Positions 11,641 through 24,985 are shown, counted from the stretch's first letter. The stretch: DNA of 64,000 nucleotides from Capitulum mitella (GCA_030062745.1 CP099846.1:496001-560000), one strand, 5' to 3'. The notes: generated by a model not told the origin, from the sequence alone. Numbers and translations are program-made.

Positions 11641-12785
11641 GCGTGGGGGGCCGCGACTGACGGTGGGAAGTGGTCTGCAGCGCTGCGCTGTGGTTTGTGG
11701 CCAGCGGAGCGCACCAGTCCGTGTCTGTCCGGCCTCCCCCAGACAGTCGGTAATGGTTCCGTGCGAGTACAGAGTGCCACAGTTCCGGGAAGTGCCAAAT
11801 TACTGTACCACACGGAACAATTCCCCAGCTCCTGCTGGAACGTTCTAGTATCAGACACCTTCCAACAATCCCCGAATTTTTGCTTCACTAGAACCGGGTA
11901 GACCTTTTTCGTGCGCCGCACCAAGGCACCCAATTTGGACATCTACCTCAAACAAACTATCACCCTTCAACACCAGAGAAAAACTACACGACACGTGCAC
12001 GTGATGCACTCTCCGGCCCACCATGGACACCTGACCCTCTGACCGAACACGTCGCGCCGAAGACATACACTGTCCGCGGATCACGACGGCCACGTGCAGC
12101 TGATGGCACGCCGAGCAGGCCGACCTGCGCCGCCACCAGCGGACGGATGGCAAAGGTCGCCTCTCCGCGCCGTCCCCCGTGACGTTCAGGGCCAGTCGGG
12201 TCGCCCTTTCGTGGCCGGGACGTGCAGATCCTTAGATGAACGGCTGCACGCAGTGTCCTGATCCTGACAGGCTGTTCGTCCCACAAGTCAAACTGCCATC
12301 AGAACGGACATCACAGGGCGCCTTCACACGAGCAGAGCCGGTGGTGAGAGGGAAAGCGACCCGCGGTCCCGGTCGACTCCGTCCGAACAGCCTCCGGGCT
12401 GCGTCCAACAAGAGAGCAAGCGGAACGAGCTACCACCGGCAGCGGCAGGCCGCGGCGCAGCGCGCCCGTCTACGCGGCAAATGGAATGCCCAAGCCTTTA
12501 CACGACACCGCACGGATTGTGCTCGATTGGGAGCTCCGAGGTCAACCGGTTTCCATACATGGTCTCCCGGGCCGCAGATGACCGCCCGGGCGTCCGTCGC
12601 CGCTCCAAGCCACGCGGCCGCGACACAGCTCGTGGCCCGCCGAGCCCGCCGTGTGAGGGCGCCTCAGGCGCCTGAAACGCAGGGGCGGGGCGCACGGCTC
12701 CGGACCCGTCGAGGACACGGCGTCTGCGGCGGTATTTCCTGACGTGTCGTGACTGCCGCGGCCGAGGAGCCGCAGGGCGCAGTCG
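11641..12785. other. GC-rich stretch with no recognised gene
   Basis: No repeats, splice-bounded frames or RNA genes recognised. Confidence 0.35.
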
Positions 12786-12871
12786 AGCGGCAGCGGCGGC
12801 GGCGGCGGACGCCCGGAAATCGGCGCCCGGCCCAGTTAGTCACCCAACCAAAACACGGCTGCCGAGCCAGG

Positions 12872-12902
<31 letters not shown>

Positions 12903-12955
12903 GGCTGACGCTCCAGGCAGCTCGGCGGGCACGCCGCCGCCGCCGCCGGCCGGGC
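12786..12955. repeat. CGG and CCG triplet runs
   Basis: (GGC)n at 12789-12808 and (CCG)n at 12872-12900 and 12932-12947. The two runs are complementary and could pair. Confidence 0.85.
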
Positions 12956-15641
12956 CGCAGCACGGCACGTGCAGCCGCCAGCCCGCCGGCCTAACCGCCG
13001 ACAGGACAGAGACGGCTTGTTTTGGCAGCCGGACAGCGCCCTGATGAATCGGCAGTCGAGACATCTGGCACGTGGGGAACGCACTCGCCATTGCAACGGT
13101 GCATTCCAGTGCAATGGAACCAGCGTCCTACTTCTCACTGCAGTCTCGCGTTTGTGTATTATTGCTGCATCTGACTGCACTTTGGTTTAAACTGAACACC
13201 ACATCAATGCTTCACAAAGGAAGGACCTTGAACGAAGCTCAGGATCGCCCAGAAAGTCTTCGTCCTTGCCGAGCTTCAAGGACTCGCAGCAGTGAGAACA
13301 GTGTAAACTACAGGGCAATTATCCGCAAACTGCTGCTGACCGCCATCACACGATTTCCACCCACCACAAGGACTGTTTTATGACGTCCAGGCCACCATGG
13401 CCTCCAGTAACCATTGGCGGATCGCTTGAGTTCTATCGTAACGCACAAATTGTCTGTTCCAGAGGTATCGCTTGGTCGATGCCAGTTTCCTCTTTCGCCA
13501 TCACTAAACCCTTCAAGGACTACTCAACGCGCAACACAGGAAACAGGCCCCAGACGGCGGTACAGATGAAGAGTTCCGGGATACGCTGACAGCTGGCTTA
13601 CAATGCGAAAACAAAGCCGAAGAGGATGCGTCTTGTTCCACAGCTAAACGTGACACTGTAATCCCTCGTTCATGTCTACATAAAACCGTTGGCCATGGAA
13701 CATCATGCCACATACCGTAGCCTGCCACAGAAAAAAATATTATCCGCGTGCCACGACCAAAACCTCATTGAATACCTGATTACGCAAAGCCACCAAACAA
13801 AGAACGGTGCTGTTGGCTGACGTGTGCCGTACGGGGGGGGGGACTGATCCGTGCCGCCGAGAATCGATAAACGGCACCGCCGGGGGCGGCAAACAAGCGC
13901 ACACGATGACGGCACGGCAAACAGCGGGCATCACTCCATCCAGGGCGTGCAAAAACGCCGTCACGCACGTCACGGCCGCTCCACAAAGGGGGCGGTCACC
14001 GACCCCGCGCCACTGCCCGGCCCGAGCTCGGGGGGGGGGCAGCCGGGGGGCAGATTGGGAGCATCAATTGGCGTTAACCGTCCGGCCGTGGTCCGCCTGG
14101 CTGGCCCGGCAGCCGGGGGTCGGCCGAGCTGACCAGCCGCTGCGCCCGCTCCAGACGGAGCTGCAGACGCCGTGCTCGGCCAACGGCCACCGCACCGGCC
14201 GGCTGGGTCACGTGATATCGGCCCGGGTCTGCAGCGGCGTCACGTGACACCGGTCCGCAGCCGGAGCTCGGCTGTACCGAGTCATTTCTGCAACTGACGC
14301 ACCACATGCAACCAGCAGAGCCTGCGTAAAAACGGAGACCCGCCCAGTGGACAATGGCGCTCACTGCTGCCCGATAATATCCCGCGTACGCAGCGCAGGC
14401 ACGCATCCCACAGACGGGCAGCTGCTCAGTGGTTCCACTGTCCAGTCGGCCTCTGCAGACAATACCTTGAAACCAGGAAGTGACTCACACGTCTCCTTGA
14501 CTTCATAATACGAGAAAAACAACAAACACACAGTTGGACTGCGGTGAAAATGCAATAACGGTCTCGTTGCGTAAATTTGCGGCACGGGGTGAATGGTCGT
14601 TAACAGTTGACGTACAGATAAGGAATGCCTTAATGGTGCCAGGAAACTCTTTAAGAAAGAAAAATAACGCGCGAATAAACATGACCAATGGGTGTTTAAC
14701 GAATGCCCAGTACACAAATAAATATTGAAATCAGTATGAGTCGAGCTGAAAAGCTTCAGCTCTACTTGAGCGTGCTAACAGCAGACCGCCACTGTCCGGT
14801 GTCGTTAAAAACCTTGCTAACATGACACAATACCATTTCGCCTTTCTTTCGGCAGGCACGCGGCAATGTACCAACTGATACAACGCCTGCCTAACGCTCA
14901 TCACCCGCGCGAAGACGGCCTCTGCGGGCACCACATCCTGGCGTGAGTCACTGGCAGACCGCAGCCGGCCGCCTGAGGCTCTTCCGTTCCGACGGGGCGG
15001 CTGCTCCTTATCAGCACAATGGCGGCCGCGGGAGGGAGGCCCGGCTGAAAACCGCCCGCCAGCGGCGTCCAAACTGCGGCCGCTCACGGCGTCCCACAGC
15101 CACACCGGCCAGCCGTCCGACAGTATCACCAATAACAGAGGAGGCGACGGAAGAAAGAAAAATGATGGCGAGAAGAAAACTGTTTGAAACGTGACTATTG
15201 CGATCGCCTTCAAATCAAAGAACTCTCTCCACTCTCCCCCTCTCTCCCTCCCCCAAACTGAAACCTATCCCTTCTCTCTCCTTCCGTCCCTCCCTCGTGA
15301 GAAAAACGCCTATGAAGTCTCTTCTTGTATCGCACTCTTATGAACCTGGTTCCCTCGTCCCTTCCCGGGCTTTCCCGTTTGATCGCTCTCCAAGCGGGTT
15401 TCTTTTCCCGGGTACCCTAAAGGACGTTTGAAAAGTCTGCGGTTCAATCCAGTTCGTGGACAAAACACGACGAACTGGAACCGTGGTCAGCGACAACGAG
15501 AACAGTGGCGGTTACAGAGAACGCGTCTGACGCAACCGGAGCGGTTACAGAGCACGTATCTGACGAATCCAGAGCACGCGTCTGACGTACCTGCAGCGGC
15601 TACAGAACACATCAGAGCAATGAAAGAGCATGGGTACGACG
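12956..15641. other. Stretch with no recognised gene
   Basis: Mixed composition. Pyrimidine-rich CT tract at 15205-15300. G-runs at 13835 and 14030. Open frames are overlapping on both strands and unlike any family. Confidence 0.35.
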
Positions 15642-15847
15642 CACGGGCGTAGCCAGGATTTCGCCAAGGAGACAGCCAGGACAAACCTGACTTCGCTCAA
15701 AATTGAAAACTCCTCAGATTTCGGCCACAGTATTTTCGATCCCGGAACCGCTAATTTCTGTTCATTTCTGACGCGTAAAGAAACGCTAGATTTTCAAACT
15801 CAAGTGGGGTCATGGCCCCCTTGGCCCCCTCCTTGGCTACGGCCCTG
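15642..15847. mobile_element. hAT-like MITE candidate (206 bp)
   Basis: Left end CACGGGCGTAGCCAGGATTT; right end in reverse CAGGGCCGTAGCCAAGGAGG. The inner part ends in a run of CCCCCTTGG words. No clear target duplication. No ORF of its own. Confidence 0.5.
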
Positions 15848-17870
15848 TCACGGCGTACCTGGAGCGGGACTTGTGCTGATGAACCAGGACCACCTCCCAG
15901 CCACGGTGGGCCTTGCCTCCCTACAGGTGCGGTACTCTCATCTGGACAGGCGCCAAGGTGAGTCTGCGGACAACAAAAACACACTAACAGCAACGACATG
16001 AGCAGTGATCAAGGACGGATTCGTTCTGATTTGGGTTTACGCTCCAACAAAGAACGAGTGCTGCACGGACGTGTACCTGTTGTGACGTGCCGTGCGGGGG
16101 CTGAAAACACGGGGCACCGAGCCTGGCACGGCGCGGCGCGGGCGCTCGGCCAGTCGGCGGCCAAACAGACCCGCACGACGCTACGTGCCCCACGTTCGCC
16201 ACGTGCCGCACCAGCCGGACGTGCGAAGGCTGCAGTCCGCCCAAGGCCGGGCGTCAATCACGCCACTGAGGACGAAGCCCGGCGACGGCCCCCGCCTGGT
16301 GCCGCCGGCAATATCGGGTCAAGCCCGGCCGACTGGTTACGCGGCTCGCCGTCGCCACGGAGACCGTCCGAGACCCGTCCGGCCGTGCGGAGACTGCTGG
16401 ATACTACTGGAGATCACAGGAGACCACTGGCGACTGCGGCGTGCGCCGCTCGGTCGCAGGACCACGCGGGGCCGCCACTGACAGTCTGTCGCGTGACGGA
16501 GCCGGCACCGGCCCCAGGCCGCCTAATTCCGACCACAGCATGCGCGCTGTCCGTTAGCTGGCTCCCCAACCATCCCTCCAGTGTCCACACAGGTTTAGAG
16601 AAGAATGATGACGTGAGAGACCGCGGGACAGTCCGAGACCGTCCGACCTGGCCGAGTCATGTGATTGGTATTCATCAGTGCGGTGACCTGAGCCCGTCCG
16701 GGGCTCACATACGACGCATCGAAAAGCAGACCCACGAACCGAGCAAGCCACAAAAAAACATGTGGAAATTCGCTGCTCCCGCGCCTTCGGGTAGATTGAT
16801 TTTTCTGGCTTGTCTAAACTAAGGTTTTGAAGTTCTTAACAAATCAGTGTTGTGAACTTCGGCCGTGAACGTACAGCGCAACCAGCCAATGACGGTACCG
16901 TTATTCACACTACACAAGCCTCAGAGCAAAGGGATCTAATTAGTTCCTAACGATGTGCCGAAAGCCCTACAATGTTAACCAATGCGTGAACACATGAAAA
17001 ACATATATAGAAGTCCAACTGCCCCGCTCAGTTGAAGCGACAAGTCCCTTGTCGGAAGCTGCAATCGTTTGAACTACCAAACGAAAATCCGCCCACCTGT
17101 AACGGCGGGAAGCAACGCTGCACCCACAAACAGGGACTCGGAAGTGCCACGATGGCATATGAGCACTTTGGCCAACCGCGAAATATTCAGTTGCGCGGTT
17201 AATTGGACTGGACTTCAGCTTCATGCGTATCCATGCCAAAGGTATGACTGAAGCTTGTGTCTACGCCAAACAAAAAGAAGCCTGCCTCGTTTAGAGACCG
17301 AGGAACCGTCAAAACCATCGTGTGTAATGTCCTGTATGTCAACTGCTCGCGGGTGAACTTCGTCACCGGCATTCAACACGGCCCCAATGTTGTCAGATAA
17401 TCGTGGCAACGACACCAATCATGACAAGCCAGATACGAAACTGAAGCGCGGCACCTCCCGTGTCGTACCCCAACGCTGACTTCCCAAACTGTATCTCAAG
17501 CTGGCTTCACTGCATTTTAACCATTTAGACGTGAAACCGAACGACAAGAGTGGCAGAGCTGGTCGGGCATGTGCCCGCATGGTTTCCGTGTGACCTCCGC
17601 AGCTGAAAGGCGAACACTGGACCCCACGAGGCGGCCGGCGCGACGCATTTACCACAGCTGGACGCTTCCTGCACGAACACGTTCCGGCGCAGCCCAGCAC
17701 GTCACAGACTATGGCGGACCTGGTCCGGGACCGGTCATTTCCGTCCCTCCAACCGCACAGGGGCCAAGGGGGCTGGACCCTCTGCTTTAGCTCGGAAAAA
17801 GCCCTCTCCGGCCCAAAAACGGACCCCTCAGTGCGCAGCGCGAAGGGCCCGAGATTTGGGCTGGCAGGTA
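15848..17870. other. Stretch with no recognised gene
   Basis: A 274-codon open frame at 15998-16822 lies in GC-rich DNA. It has no conserved domain I can see and is overlapped by long frames on the other strand. No repeats recognised. Confidence 0.35.
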
Positions 17871-18475
17871 CCTTTCGCGCATAACGCGGTGGGGTTCCTG
17901 ACATCCCGGCACTGGCGCCCTTCGGGCAAGGGGCGTCATTATTAAGGACCCTTTCTGATAACGACTTTACTAATTAAGGAATCCTGCGGGCACGTGAACC
18001 AGGCACCTAGCCCGTGAAGAGGGCTCACGCTGGGTTATACAGGGCCTCTGCCCGCCTATGAATAGTCCAGACTATAAAGGGGTCTTCTGTCCTTCTGTTG
18101 TAAAGGATTCCCTGTTGGCCAACAGGCGGGCCCCTGTTGGTCTGTAGACAGCCTAGCTATGTACCTTTAGATGGGGCCTTTGCCTGCCTGTAAAGAACCC
18201 CTGCTGGCCTATAAAGGATGACATGTTGGTCTACAGAGTCCGACTTAGCCTACAGACACTCTGCTCCCGGGCTCTGCCGGCCAACGGGATGCTCCGTTGG
18301 TCTGTACAGGGGTAGTCTGCCCGGTCCGTAAAGGGGCCTTCTGCTGGCCTATAAAGGGACCCACCCTTTGCAAGCCTGTAGAGGGGCCCCTGCGGGTTAC
18401 TAGAAGTGGTCTTGTGAAGACCCCTAAGTTGGCCCGTAAAGGGGTCATTGCGCATCTGTGAAGGAATCTTTGCAG
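17871..18475 (+). repeat. G/C-rich dispersed repeat with hairpin head, copy 1
   Basis: The head CGCGCATAACGCGGTGGGG and the words TTCCTGACATCCCGG, GCGCCCTTCGGGCAAGGGGC, TCATTATTAAGG and CCTGCGGGCACGTGAA precede about 15 degenerate 25-31-bp units of the form GGCCTGTAAAGGGGCCCCTGC. It includes GGCCAACGGGATGCTCCGTT, shared with copy 3. Confidence 0.7.
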
Positions 18476-19149
18476 CTGCCCCCCCCCCCCAGGAAAATCC
18501 TTGGTGCACCTTTGCGTACCTCCACGTGGTGCTGTCGGGGCCGGGGTTCTGTAAGCACCTGTGCGGGGTGGCGGGCCGGGAGCGTCGGTCGGTGCCCTGT
18601 CGACCGGCCCAGCGGCGCCGTCGACACGAGCGGCCGGCGGCTGGCACCGGCGCCGGCCCCTCTGACGTCAGAGCGGCGGCTTATTTTGGAGCGGCGCTGG
18701 CGGCGGCGGCGCGGCCACCTCGTAACGCAGCCGCTGGCTCAGCACCGCGCCACCGCGGCCACGACAGGGGCAGAGCGGCCACCTGACCCCTCGGGCATTC
18801 CCACCACGGACCGACCCGGGAACAGTTGACTCTGCTGTTAGCTGTTAACTTGTCTACGTTCTTATCTGACACTCCGAATCGCTCTGTGCAATTTGAGTTC
18901 GATCCGACTTACCATTTTTGAGTTAAAGCCTTCGGTGTTTTTGACTTGAGGTCGCAACAGTGGTCTGCCTTTCACAACCTGCATCTTCTATAATAAATAA
19001 GACAAGGATTATAGTAAAGTCATACACCATTGGACTCGAAATGATACAAGGGTTCTTTACGTATCTTTGTCTTATTTTGTGTCAGCTGCTGACCTCTTGA
19101 TCTCGTGACCTGAGGTCACGTGACCAAACTTCACACAGCAAAGAACAAC
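18476..19149. other. Stretch with no recognised gene
   Basis: Begins with a run of eleven or more C. Near 19097-19111 there is an everted TGACCT-G-AGGTCA site followed by CACGTGACC. Confidence 0.35.
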
Positions 19150-19860
19150 TTAACTTTTTGTGTCCAACTGATCTTTGGCAAACTGCATCCAACCTAGAAA
19201 GGTATGGTAGACAAAACTGTTCTGTGGCTATTTTAATTCAACTCGAGTCTCAGCATGTAACTTTTCACAATCACCGTCTCATCCTCTGTTCAAAGGCCAA
19301 GAACCTAGGACTCGTCTTTGATTGCACACATAGTTGGAGCTCTCATGTCTATAGCACCTGAAGAACAACCTGCCCCCACCGCCATTATCACGCTGGTCGA
19401 CGCCTTGATTCTCTCGCAGACCAGCTACTGCAACGCAGTTTACGGTAACAGCTCTGGTAACATTTACGGGATCAAAAGTCTTCAACTACGATGCAAAGAT
19501 CATTTTGGAGGGAAAAAATTGCCCACGTATGTGAGAAGTTTGGCTTTCTGTCTGTTGGGGATCTTGCAGAGCACCTCATCCACAAGGCGTGGCGCCTGAG
19601 AGAGCCGGACGAGCTAGCCAGACTGTTCTGTACCGTGGCAGAGACCCGCTCGAGACAAACTCGGCAGAACAACTACCTGGTTCTTCTCCAGTCTATACCA
19701 GACAGGCAAGCTGCGTCTTTGTGTCCGAGAAGTTTCCCAGTACAATAATTTACCACCAAAGTTACGGCGACTTCCAGTGCAATCTTTTCGGCACACTCTC
19801 AAGCGACACCTGTTCAGTGATTCCCATCGACATACATGTAGTTGCAGCGATCTGTAATTG
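19150..19860 (+). mobile_element. Decayed LINE reverse-transcriptase C-terminal region
   Basis: Frames broken by stops and shifts translate to ordered blocks of a non-LTR retrotransposon: SKAKNLGLVFDCTHSWSSHV, LVDALILSQTSYCNAVYGNS, FGFLSVGDLAEHLIHKAW, AETRSRQTRQNNYLVL and LPPKLRRLPVQSFRHTLKRH. This is the end of RT plus the C-terminal tail. No 3' UTR repeat or target duplication was found. Confidence 0.8.
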
Positions 19861-20689
19861 TGCCTTGCTTGTGCGGGCGTAGGCGTGTCGGCATTCATTT
19901 CCTTGAAAGTCACCTCATGTTTCAGTTTGTATGGCGATGAGCTAGAACTGTCGGAAGTGTTATCTTGACAGCCCAAAATGGACATGTACGTCTACATAAA
20001 TCAGTCCACAAGAAAACGATGCCACTGTAAAGGGAGCATACTTCCGCGCAGCGTGAGTTCCATTTCCGGTCATGCAGTGCTTGGATATACGAACGAGTGA
20101 GCAGATCAGAGTTCTGTACCGAAATAACAATAACACAGTGCTGTCCACCTCATATTCCAGCGTCCACCCGAAGTGAAATGAATAAAAGAATATTCCCATC
20201 CCCGAATATTCCCACTATGACCAAATAACCTGAGCCTGATGACCGCGAACGCATGACACGTGAGGCTGGCAAATATCTCAAATAAAACGGTAAAAAAATC
20301 TACACACTAAATGTTTTCCGCAAAATAAAAATTGGCCTTACTCTGCGTTTTACATTCAATTAACCCAGTACTGTGATAGAAACTTAACACGTGCACTGGA
20401 AAGAGGCAATGTTTTGCCCCCCCCCCGTTTTTCTTAAAGATCCCGAGAACGGATCGGAACTGGCCGCTGCTGGTCTGTCACACTTACAATTCAATTAATC
20501 GGCAACTGACGCAAAAAGTTCAAAAATCGACCGGAAATTTTTGAGGTCTGAAACATCTGTAGTCAAAGAAACATAAAGGAAATAACGGCTGTCACAGGCA
20601 AATGGGAACTTTGCGAGGGCAAGTGTTTTACGTAAAGTTTGCGACAGAACATTGCCAGCCGACATCATTCCGGGATGACTCAGGATGAC

Positions 20690-20996
20690 AGATGTACCAA
20701 GACCAAAGTCAGGGCCAGTGTAGGTGAAGATCACCAAAGGTCAAGGTCAACCGGCTTGCAACCTGATCCAGATTTGCTTTGCAGTATGTCGATTCGTGTG
20801 AAATATGCATTCAAGGCACCTAATAAAAACACGTTTGCGCAAATTAATACAGTTGCTTATATATATATGTACATCTGTTTAGGTTTAACATTAAATCACG
20901 TAACTGGGTTCATTATAACGAAATAACTTAGGTACGTACAGCTGACTTAGAATTTCCTTCGGGTCAAAAACTTCGTCCAAGGTCAATGACCTAGTT
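20690..20996 (-). repeat. Dispersed composite repeat (150-bp unit, TA tract, 168-bp-patch relative)
   Basis: Reverse orientation of the composite at 40.55-41.3 kb: CACCAAAGGTCAAGGTCA, GATTTGCTTTGCAGTATGTCG and TAATAAAAACACG, then TATATATATG, then AACTGGGTTCATTATAACG with GGGTCAAAAAC. Diverged, so an old copy. Confidence 0.65.
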
Positions 20997-22184
20997 TCAC
21001 TTCATATGAATTTACGGTCAGTGAACGCTGAAAATGACCAAATGTACCGATTTGCTATCTTCACTGAAAGGACGCCAAATGATGTGTTTAGCGCCCTGGC
21101 TTACACTCAAGCTATAGCAATATCCAATGTTGTTCGACATCTGATCTGCCAAGATAAAAATGACGTGATAAGATAATGACCTCATATGACCTCGACCCGA
21201 AATCCTCACTCAAGACGCCAAACAAATCGAAATTATCGTATTGCACGTTTTATAGCTATAACACGCGCCCTTTTCCCGTTTCGTCCAAAAAGCCGTACGG
21301 AAGAGCCTGTACGGCCGAAAGTGTTAAAACTTGACCTTTTCGACCTCATCTGACCCTGGACATTTGACCCAGGGTCATGAAGGTTGCATACAATGTGACT
21401 TTTTGTGCTTCTTCTCTACCCTTAAAATTTCGTGCCTCTAGCTCTTTCCGTTTCCGAGGCCATTTTTCCACAGCGCTGTTGAAAAAATGAATCTAAACTT
21501 TTAACACATAGGAACAGCTATTACGCCACCAATAGTTCCTAAAAGCATAAATAGGTTCTTTTCATGGCGTTTCAACTAAACTGTTTGTCATTTCTGGCAT
21601 TTTTTGCAAACCAAATTTTTAGCCGGTTGGTCTGAACCCGTTAAAACCGATGGCAAAAGTTAGTTTCAGCTGGCTGCTGCCAATCTTGCTGCGACGTTTA
21701 CAGAATGACAAAGAAGCAAAATCTTATGTGCAACAATCACCCCGGGATTAAAAAAACATAAACGTAGTTCCTTGGCCCTGCAATCGGCATTGCAAACACT
21801 CCACTTGGGACTGTAAACATTCCAACCACCATGCGCACAAATTACGTGCTTTTGTAAGTTAAGATAAGCCATTTTGCTTCCGCAGCTACGTGATATGACG
21901 TTTGCTCTGAAGGCAATGCATGCATCAATGAACTGGTAAACGTATCAACTTCAGAGAAGCAAGTTAAGAATACTACAGCGGTTGCATGGTCGGGAGCCGC
22001 CAGTCTCAGTTTACACCCTGACTCCACGGCCCGCTCCTTCACACAGTTCTGAGGCGGTCCTCGTCGTTAGGCTCAGTGGACAGAACACGTGAGAGGACTC
22101 TGAGTACCCTTCACCCTCACAGCTTTCGAAAGTCGTTCCTGAAGTCACTTGGCTGCTTTCCCAACTTCCACCTTACTAACAAAA
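20997..22184. other. Stretch with no recognised gene
   Basis: Average to AT-rich. Scattered TGACCT words. TGACCCTGG and CCAGGGTCA form a 9-bp inverted repeat near 21352-21378. No gene seen. Confidence 0.35.
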
Positions 22185-23072
22185 AAAGCAACACGAATTT
22201 CTCAACCAGAAAACTGTACATGTCTTTCGCTGAACTGATCTAGTTTGCATACGGACTGGAGAAATGCTCCTTTCCTGCGGGTCTCTTTGCCGTTAAGCCA
22301 GTTCCATCAATGGCGTTTTTCCCATGCGACGTAACGAAAAAAAAAATGCTAGTCGCAACGTATGCCAAAGTTGCATTTATGATGGCATACATTTCGAAAT
22401 ATGGCCTTTTTACCGCTAGGTGCACCCATCCAAAAAGTAGTGGACCATGGTGAGGCCTAGGATTCCAGACTTCAATGCCGGGACCAAATATGACGAGAAG
22501 ACGTGAACTGCACTGCCACTACGGTTTGTGGCATCAGAGAAGACGCCGTGGCTCTGTTGGTATTTGATGTCACCATCACGTCAATGAATTACAGAAGAAT
22601 GGCCAGCGTCCCAGTGTACCTGTACGCCCTGTACCTCGCCACGGACTATAGATGAACGATTTTCGGGAAAAAAACCCTGCAACTGTCTCTCCAAGTAGCA
22701 CGAAATCTGATCGCTGAAAATGCGACATTGGTGGTTCAACATACGATGGTGTTTCGTGAAATTTACGACACTTTTGCCCAAATTTCGAAGGAAATCGTTC
22801 TGCGATTTAACAATATCCAAAAGGTTACACCAGTCTGTGTTCACCCGCTGTTTGCAGCGGGCATCAACATTATCATGATCTCCAAAAATATCCTGAATCA
22901 GTTCCCAAAACGACAACATACCCTCCTCCCCCGAACAATACTCGAACTTCTGCATCACGCACTTCGAATCATCTCTGTTGCATACGGCATAGTCGATCAG
23001 GGCATGGTACGTCAGATGTTTGATTCCAAGATTATATATCGAGTTTAGTATTTTCGTGATATATGATTCCAA
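22185..23072 (-). pseudogene. Decayed copy of a dispersed gene family with an HGK..DG.G.T.KR signature
   Basis: On the minus strand an open stretch (23072-22581) contains YHALIDYAVCNRDDSKC, a Cys-rich CVMQKFEYCSG, RVNTDWCNLLDIV and VQGVQVHWDAGHSS. After a stop the same frame order continues with HVFSSYLVPALKSGI and YFLDG. The frame at 22425-22240 adds FFVTSHGKNAIDGTGLTAKR and SSPYAN-stop-ISSAKDMYSFLVEK. From memory this block order (YHAL..YA.C, STDR-like, VQ..HWNN-like, YFSDG-like, SHGK..DG.GGT.KR) belongs to a multi-copy, unnamed protein family common in invertebrates, probably transposon-encoded. At least two stops and one shift make this copy dead. Function unknown. Confidence 0.6.
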
Positions 23073-23805
23073 GACTATATATCGAGTGATATAAACAACT
23101 ACAATGTGCGTGCCGCTGCTACCGGCCAGTAAACAGTGCCTTGATCACATGGAAGAGAAAGATGAAAACACAACCGCACGGAAACGTCCCACCCTGTCCA
23201 TCTCCGCGCCTCCACCGCCGGGGACGACTGGCCGCCGGGTGCCGTCCGGACGGTCCCATTCAGCGGCGACGACCGTCGTCCGCCGCCCACGGCCGGCAGC
23301 GCTTAATGGGCCGCCGCAGACGTGTTCCGACTACTACTGAACGGCTGAAACCCCCCATTCAGTAAAAGGGCAGAGCCGTGTCGGCAGGAGAAAGCGTTTC
23401 CAAGCAGAACATGCCTGAACGGGTTACGAAACGGAACACGTGGAGAATGCGCTCAATCTTGTCAGGAGGCAGAGGCACAAGCCGCAGTTCAGCTACAAGC
23501 GTGAGCAGCAGTCAACAAACATTTTGCACATCTCACAGATGTGACGGTCAGCTGCACTGGACCTCACTAACATCTTCACAATCTGAGTGCAAAATCATTG
23601 ATGCTAAACATCACAAATTTCTTGCGGACCATGATGAAAGCCACGATCTCTGCTGTCTCTCTCTCAATCTCACACCTGCTCACCGTCCACGGGACACATG
23701 GGAGTTCTAAGATTACCGTCCCCAATCGTCAAGTCCCGACTGTATAATTCCCCTCCAACGCCCTCCAGCTTCAGGTCCTACGACTGTCCCACGCGCCCGT
23801 TGCCA
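23073..23805. other. Stretch with no recognised gene
   Basis: Short duplicate of ATTCCAAGA.TATATATCGAG at 23023-23090. GC-rich at 23200-23330. No gene seen. Confidence 0.35.
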
Positions 23806-24005
23806 GGTGTTCACACGAAGTCCGTGGGAGGTAATGGAGCAGTAACGGAGTATCGCCAGCCTGATAATGGGAAGACACCAGCCCGGTACCGGAGCACCGC
23901 TCCATTACCGGGCTCAGACACCAGCCCGGTAACGGAGCGGCGCCAGCCCGGTAACGGAGTGGCACCATCCCGGTAACGGAGCAGTGCCAGCCGGATAACG
24001 AGTTC
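23806..24005 (+). repeat. Degenerate 22-27-bp minisatellite
   Basis: Words CCAGCCCGGTAACGGAGCGG and variants occur about seven times. One unit is inverted (CTCCATTACCGGGCT). Confidence 0.7.
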
Positions 24006-24159
24006 CGGGTGAGTCCCGGGCTGCCGCGGCCGCCGTCCGTTGGAGAGGTGATCATCTGTGAGCGTTCGGCGCCGCGGCCGGCTTCCCGCGCCACGGCGAC
24101 AGTCGTTACCACGCCGCCCTCGGGGACGGCGCCGTCCGGTTATACTGCGGCGTACAGGT

Positions 24160-24985
24160 CGCCGGTGTACGGCTGGTCTGCGACAGGGGCCGAGGACTGT
24201 CCTCTGGTCCGGTGTCAGGCTGGCCCGCGGACAGGGGCCGAGGACTGTCCTCTGTCTGCCGGTATCAGGCTGATCTGCGGATAGGGGCAGAGGACTGTCT
24301 TCTGTCTGCCGGTATCAGGCTGATCTGCAGACAGAGGCAGAGGACTGTCTTCTGACTGCCGGTATCAGGCTGATCTGCGGACATGGAGCAGAGGACTGTC
24401 TTCTGACTGCCGGTACCAGGCTGATCTGCAGACAGGGACAGAGGACTGTCTTCTGTCTGCCGGTATCAGGCTGATCTGCAGACAGAGGCAGAGGACTGTC
24501 TTCTGTCTGCCGGTATCAGGCTGATCTGCAGATAGGGGCAGAGGATTGTCTGCCGGTATCAGGCTGATCTGCAGACAGGGGCCGAAGACTATCTGCCAGT
24601 ATCAGGCTGATCTGCGGACAAGGGCAGAGGACTGTCTTCTGTCTGCCGGTATCAGGCTGATCTGCAGACAGGGGCCGAGGACTGTCTGCCGGTATCAGGC
24701 TGATCTGCGGACAAGGGCCGAGGACTGTCTTCTGGCTACCGGTGTCAGGCTGATCTGCAGACAGAGGCAGAGAACTGACTTCTGTCTGCCTGTATCAGAC
24801 TGATCTGCAGACAGAGGCAGAGGACTGTCTGCCGGTGTCAGGCTGATCTGCAGACAGGGGCCGAGGACTGTCTGCCGGTATCAGGCTGATTTGCAGACAG
24901 GGGCCGAGGACTGTCTGCCGGTATCAGGCTGATTTGCAGACAGGGGCCGAGGACTGTCTTCTGACTGCCGGTGTCACGCTGGCTC
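24160..24985 (+). repeat. 50-bp minisatellite with 43-bp short variants, about 16 copies
   Basis: Unit AGGACTGTCTTCTGTCTGCC, GGTATCAGGCTGATCTGCAG, ACAGGGGCAG. Short variants lack CTTCTGT. Each unit holds GTCTGC...GCAGAC, a 6-bp inverted repeat with about 17 bases between. Confidence 0.93.

Noticed and set aside
15998..16822. Open frame of 274 codons
   Set aside because: Same GC-driven pattern, no recognisable domain or splice boundaries.
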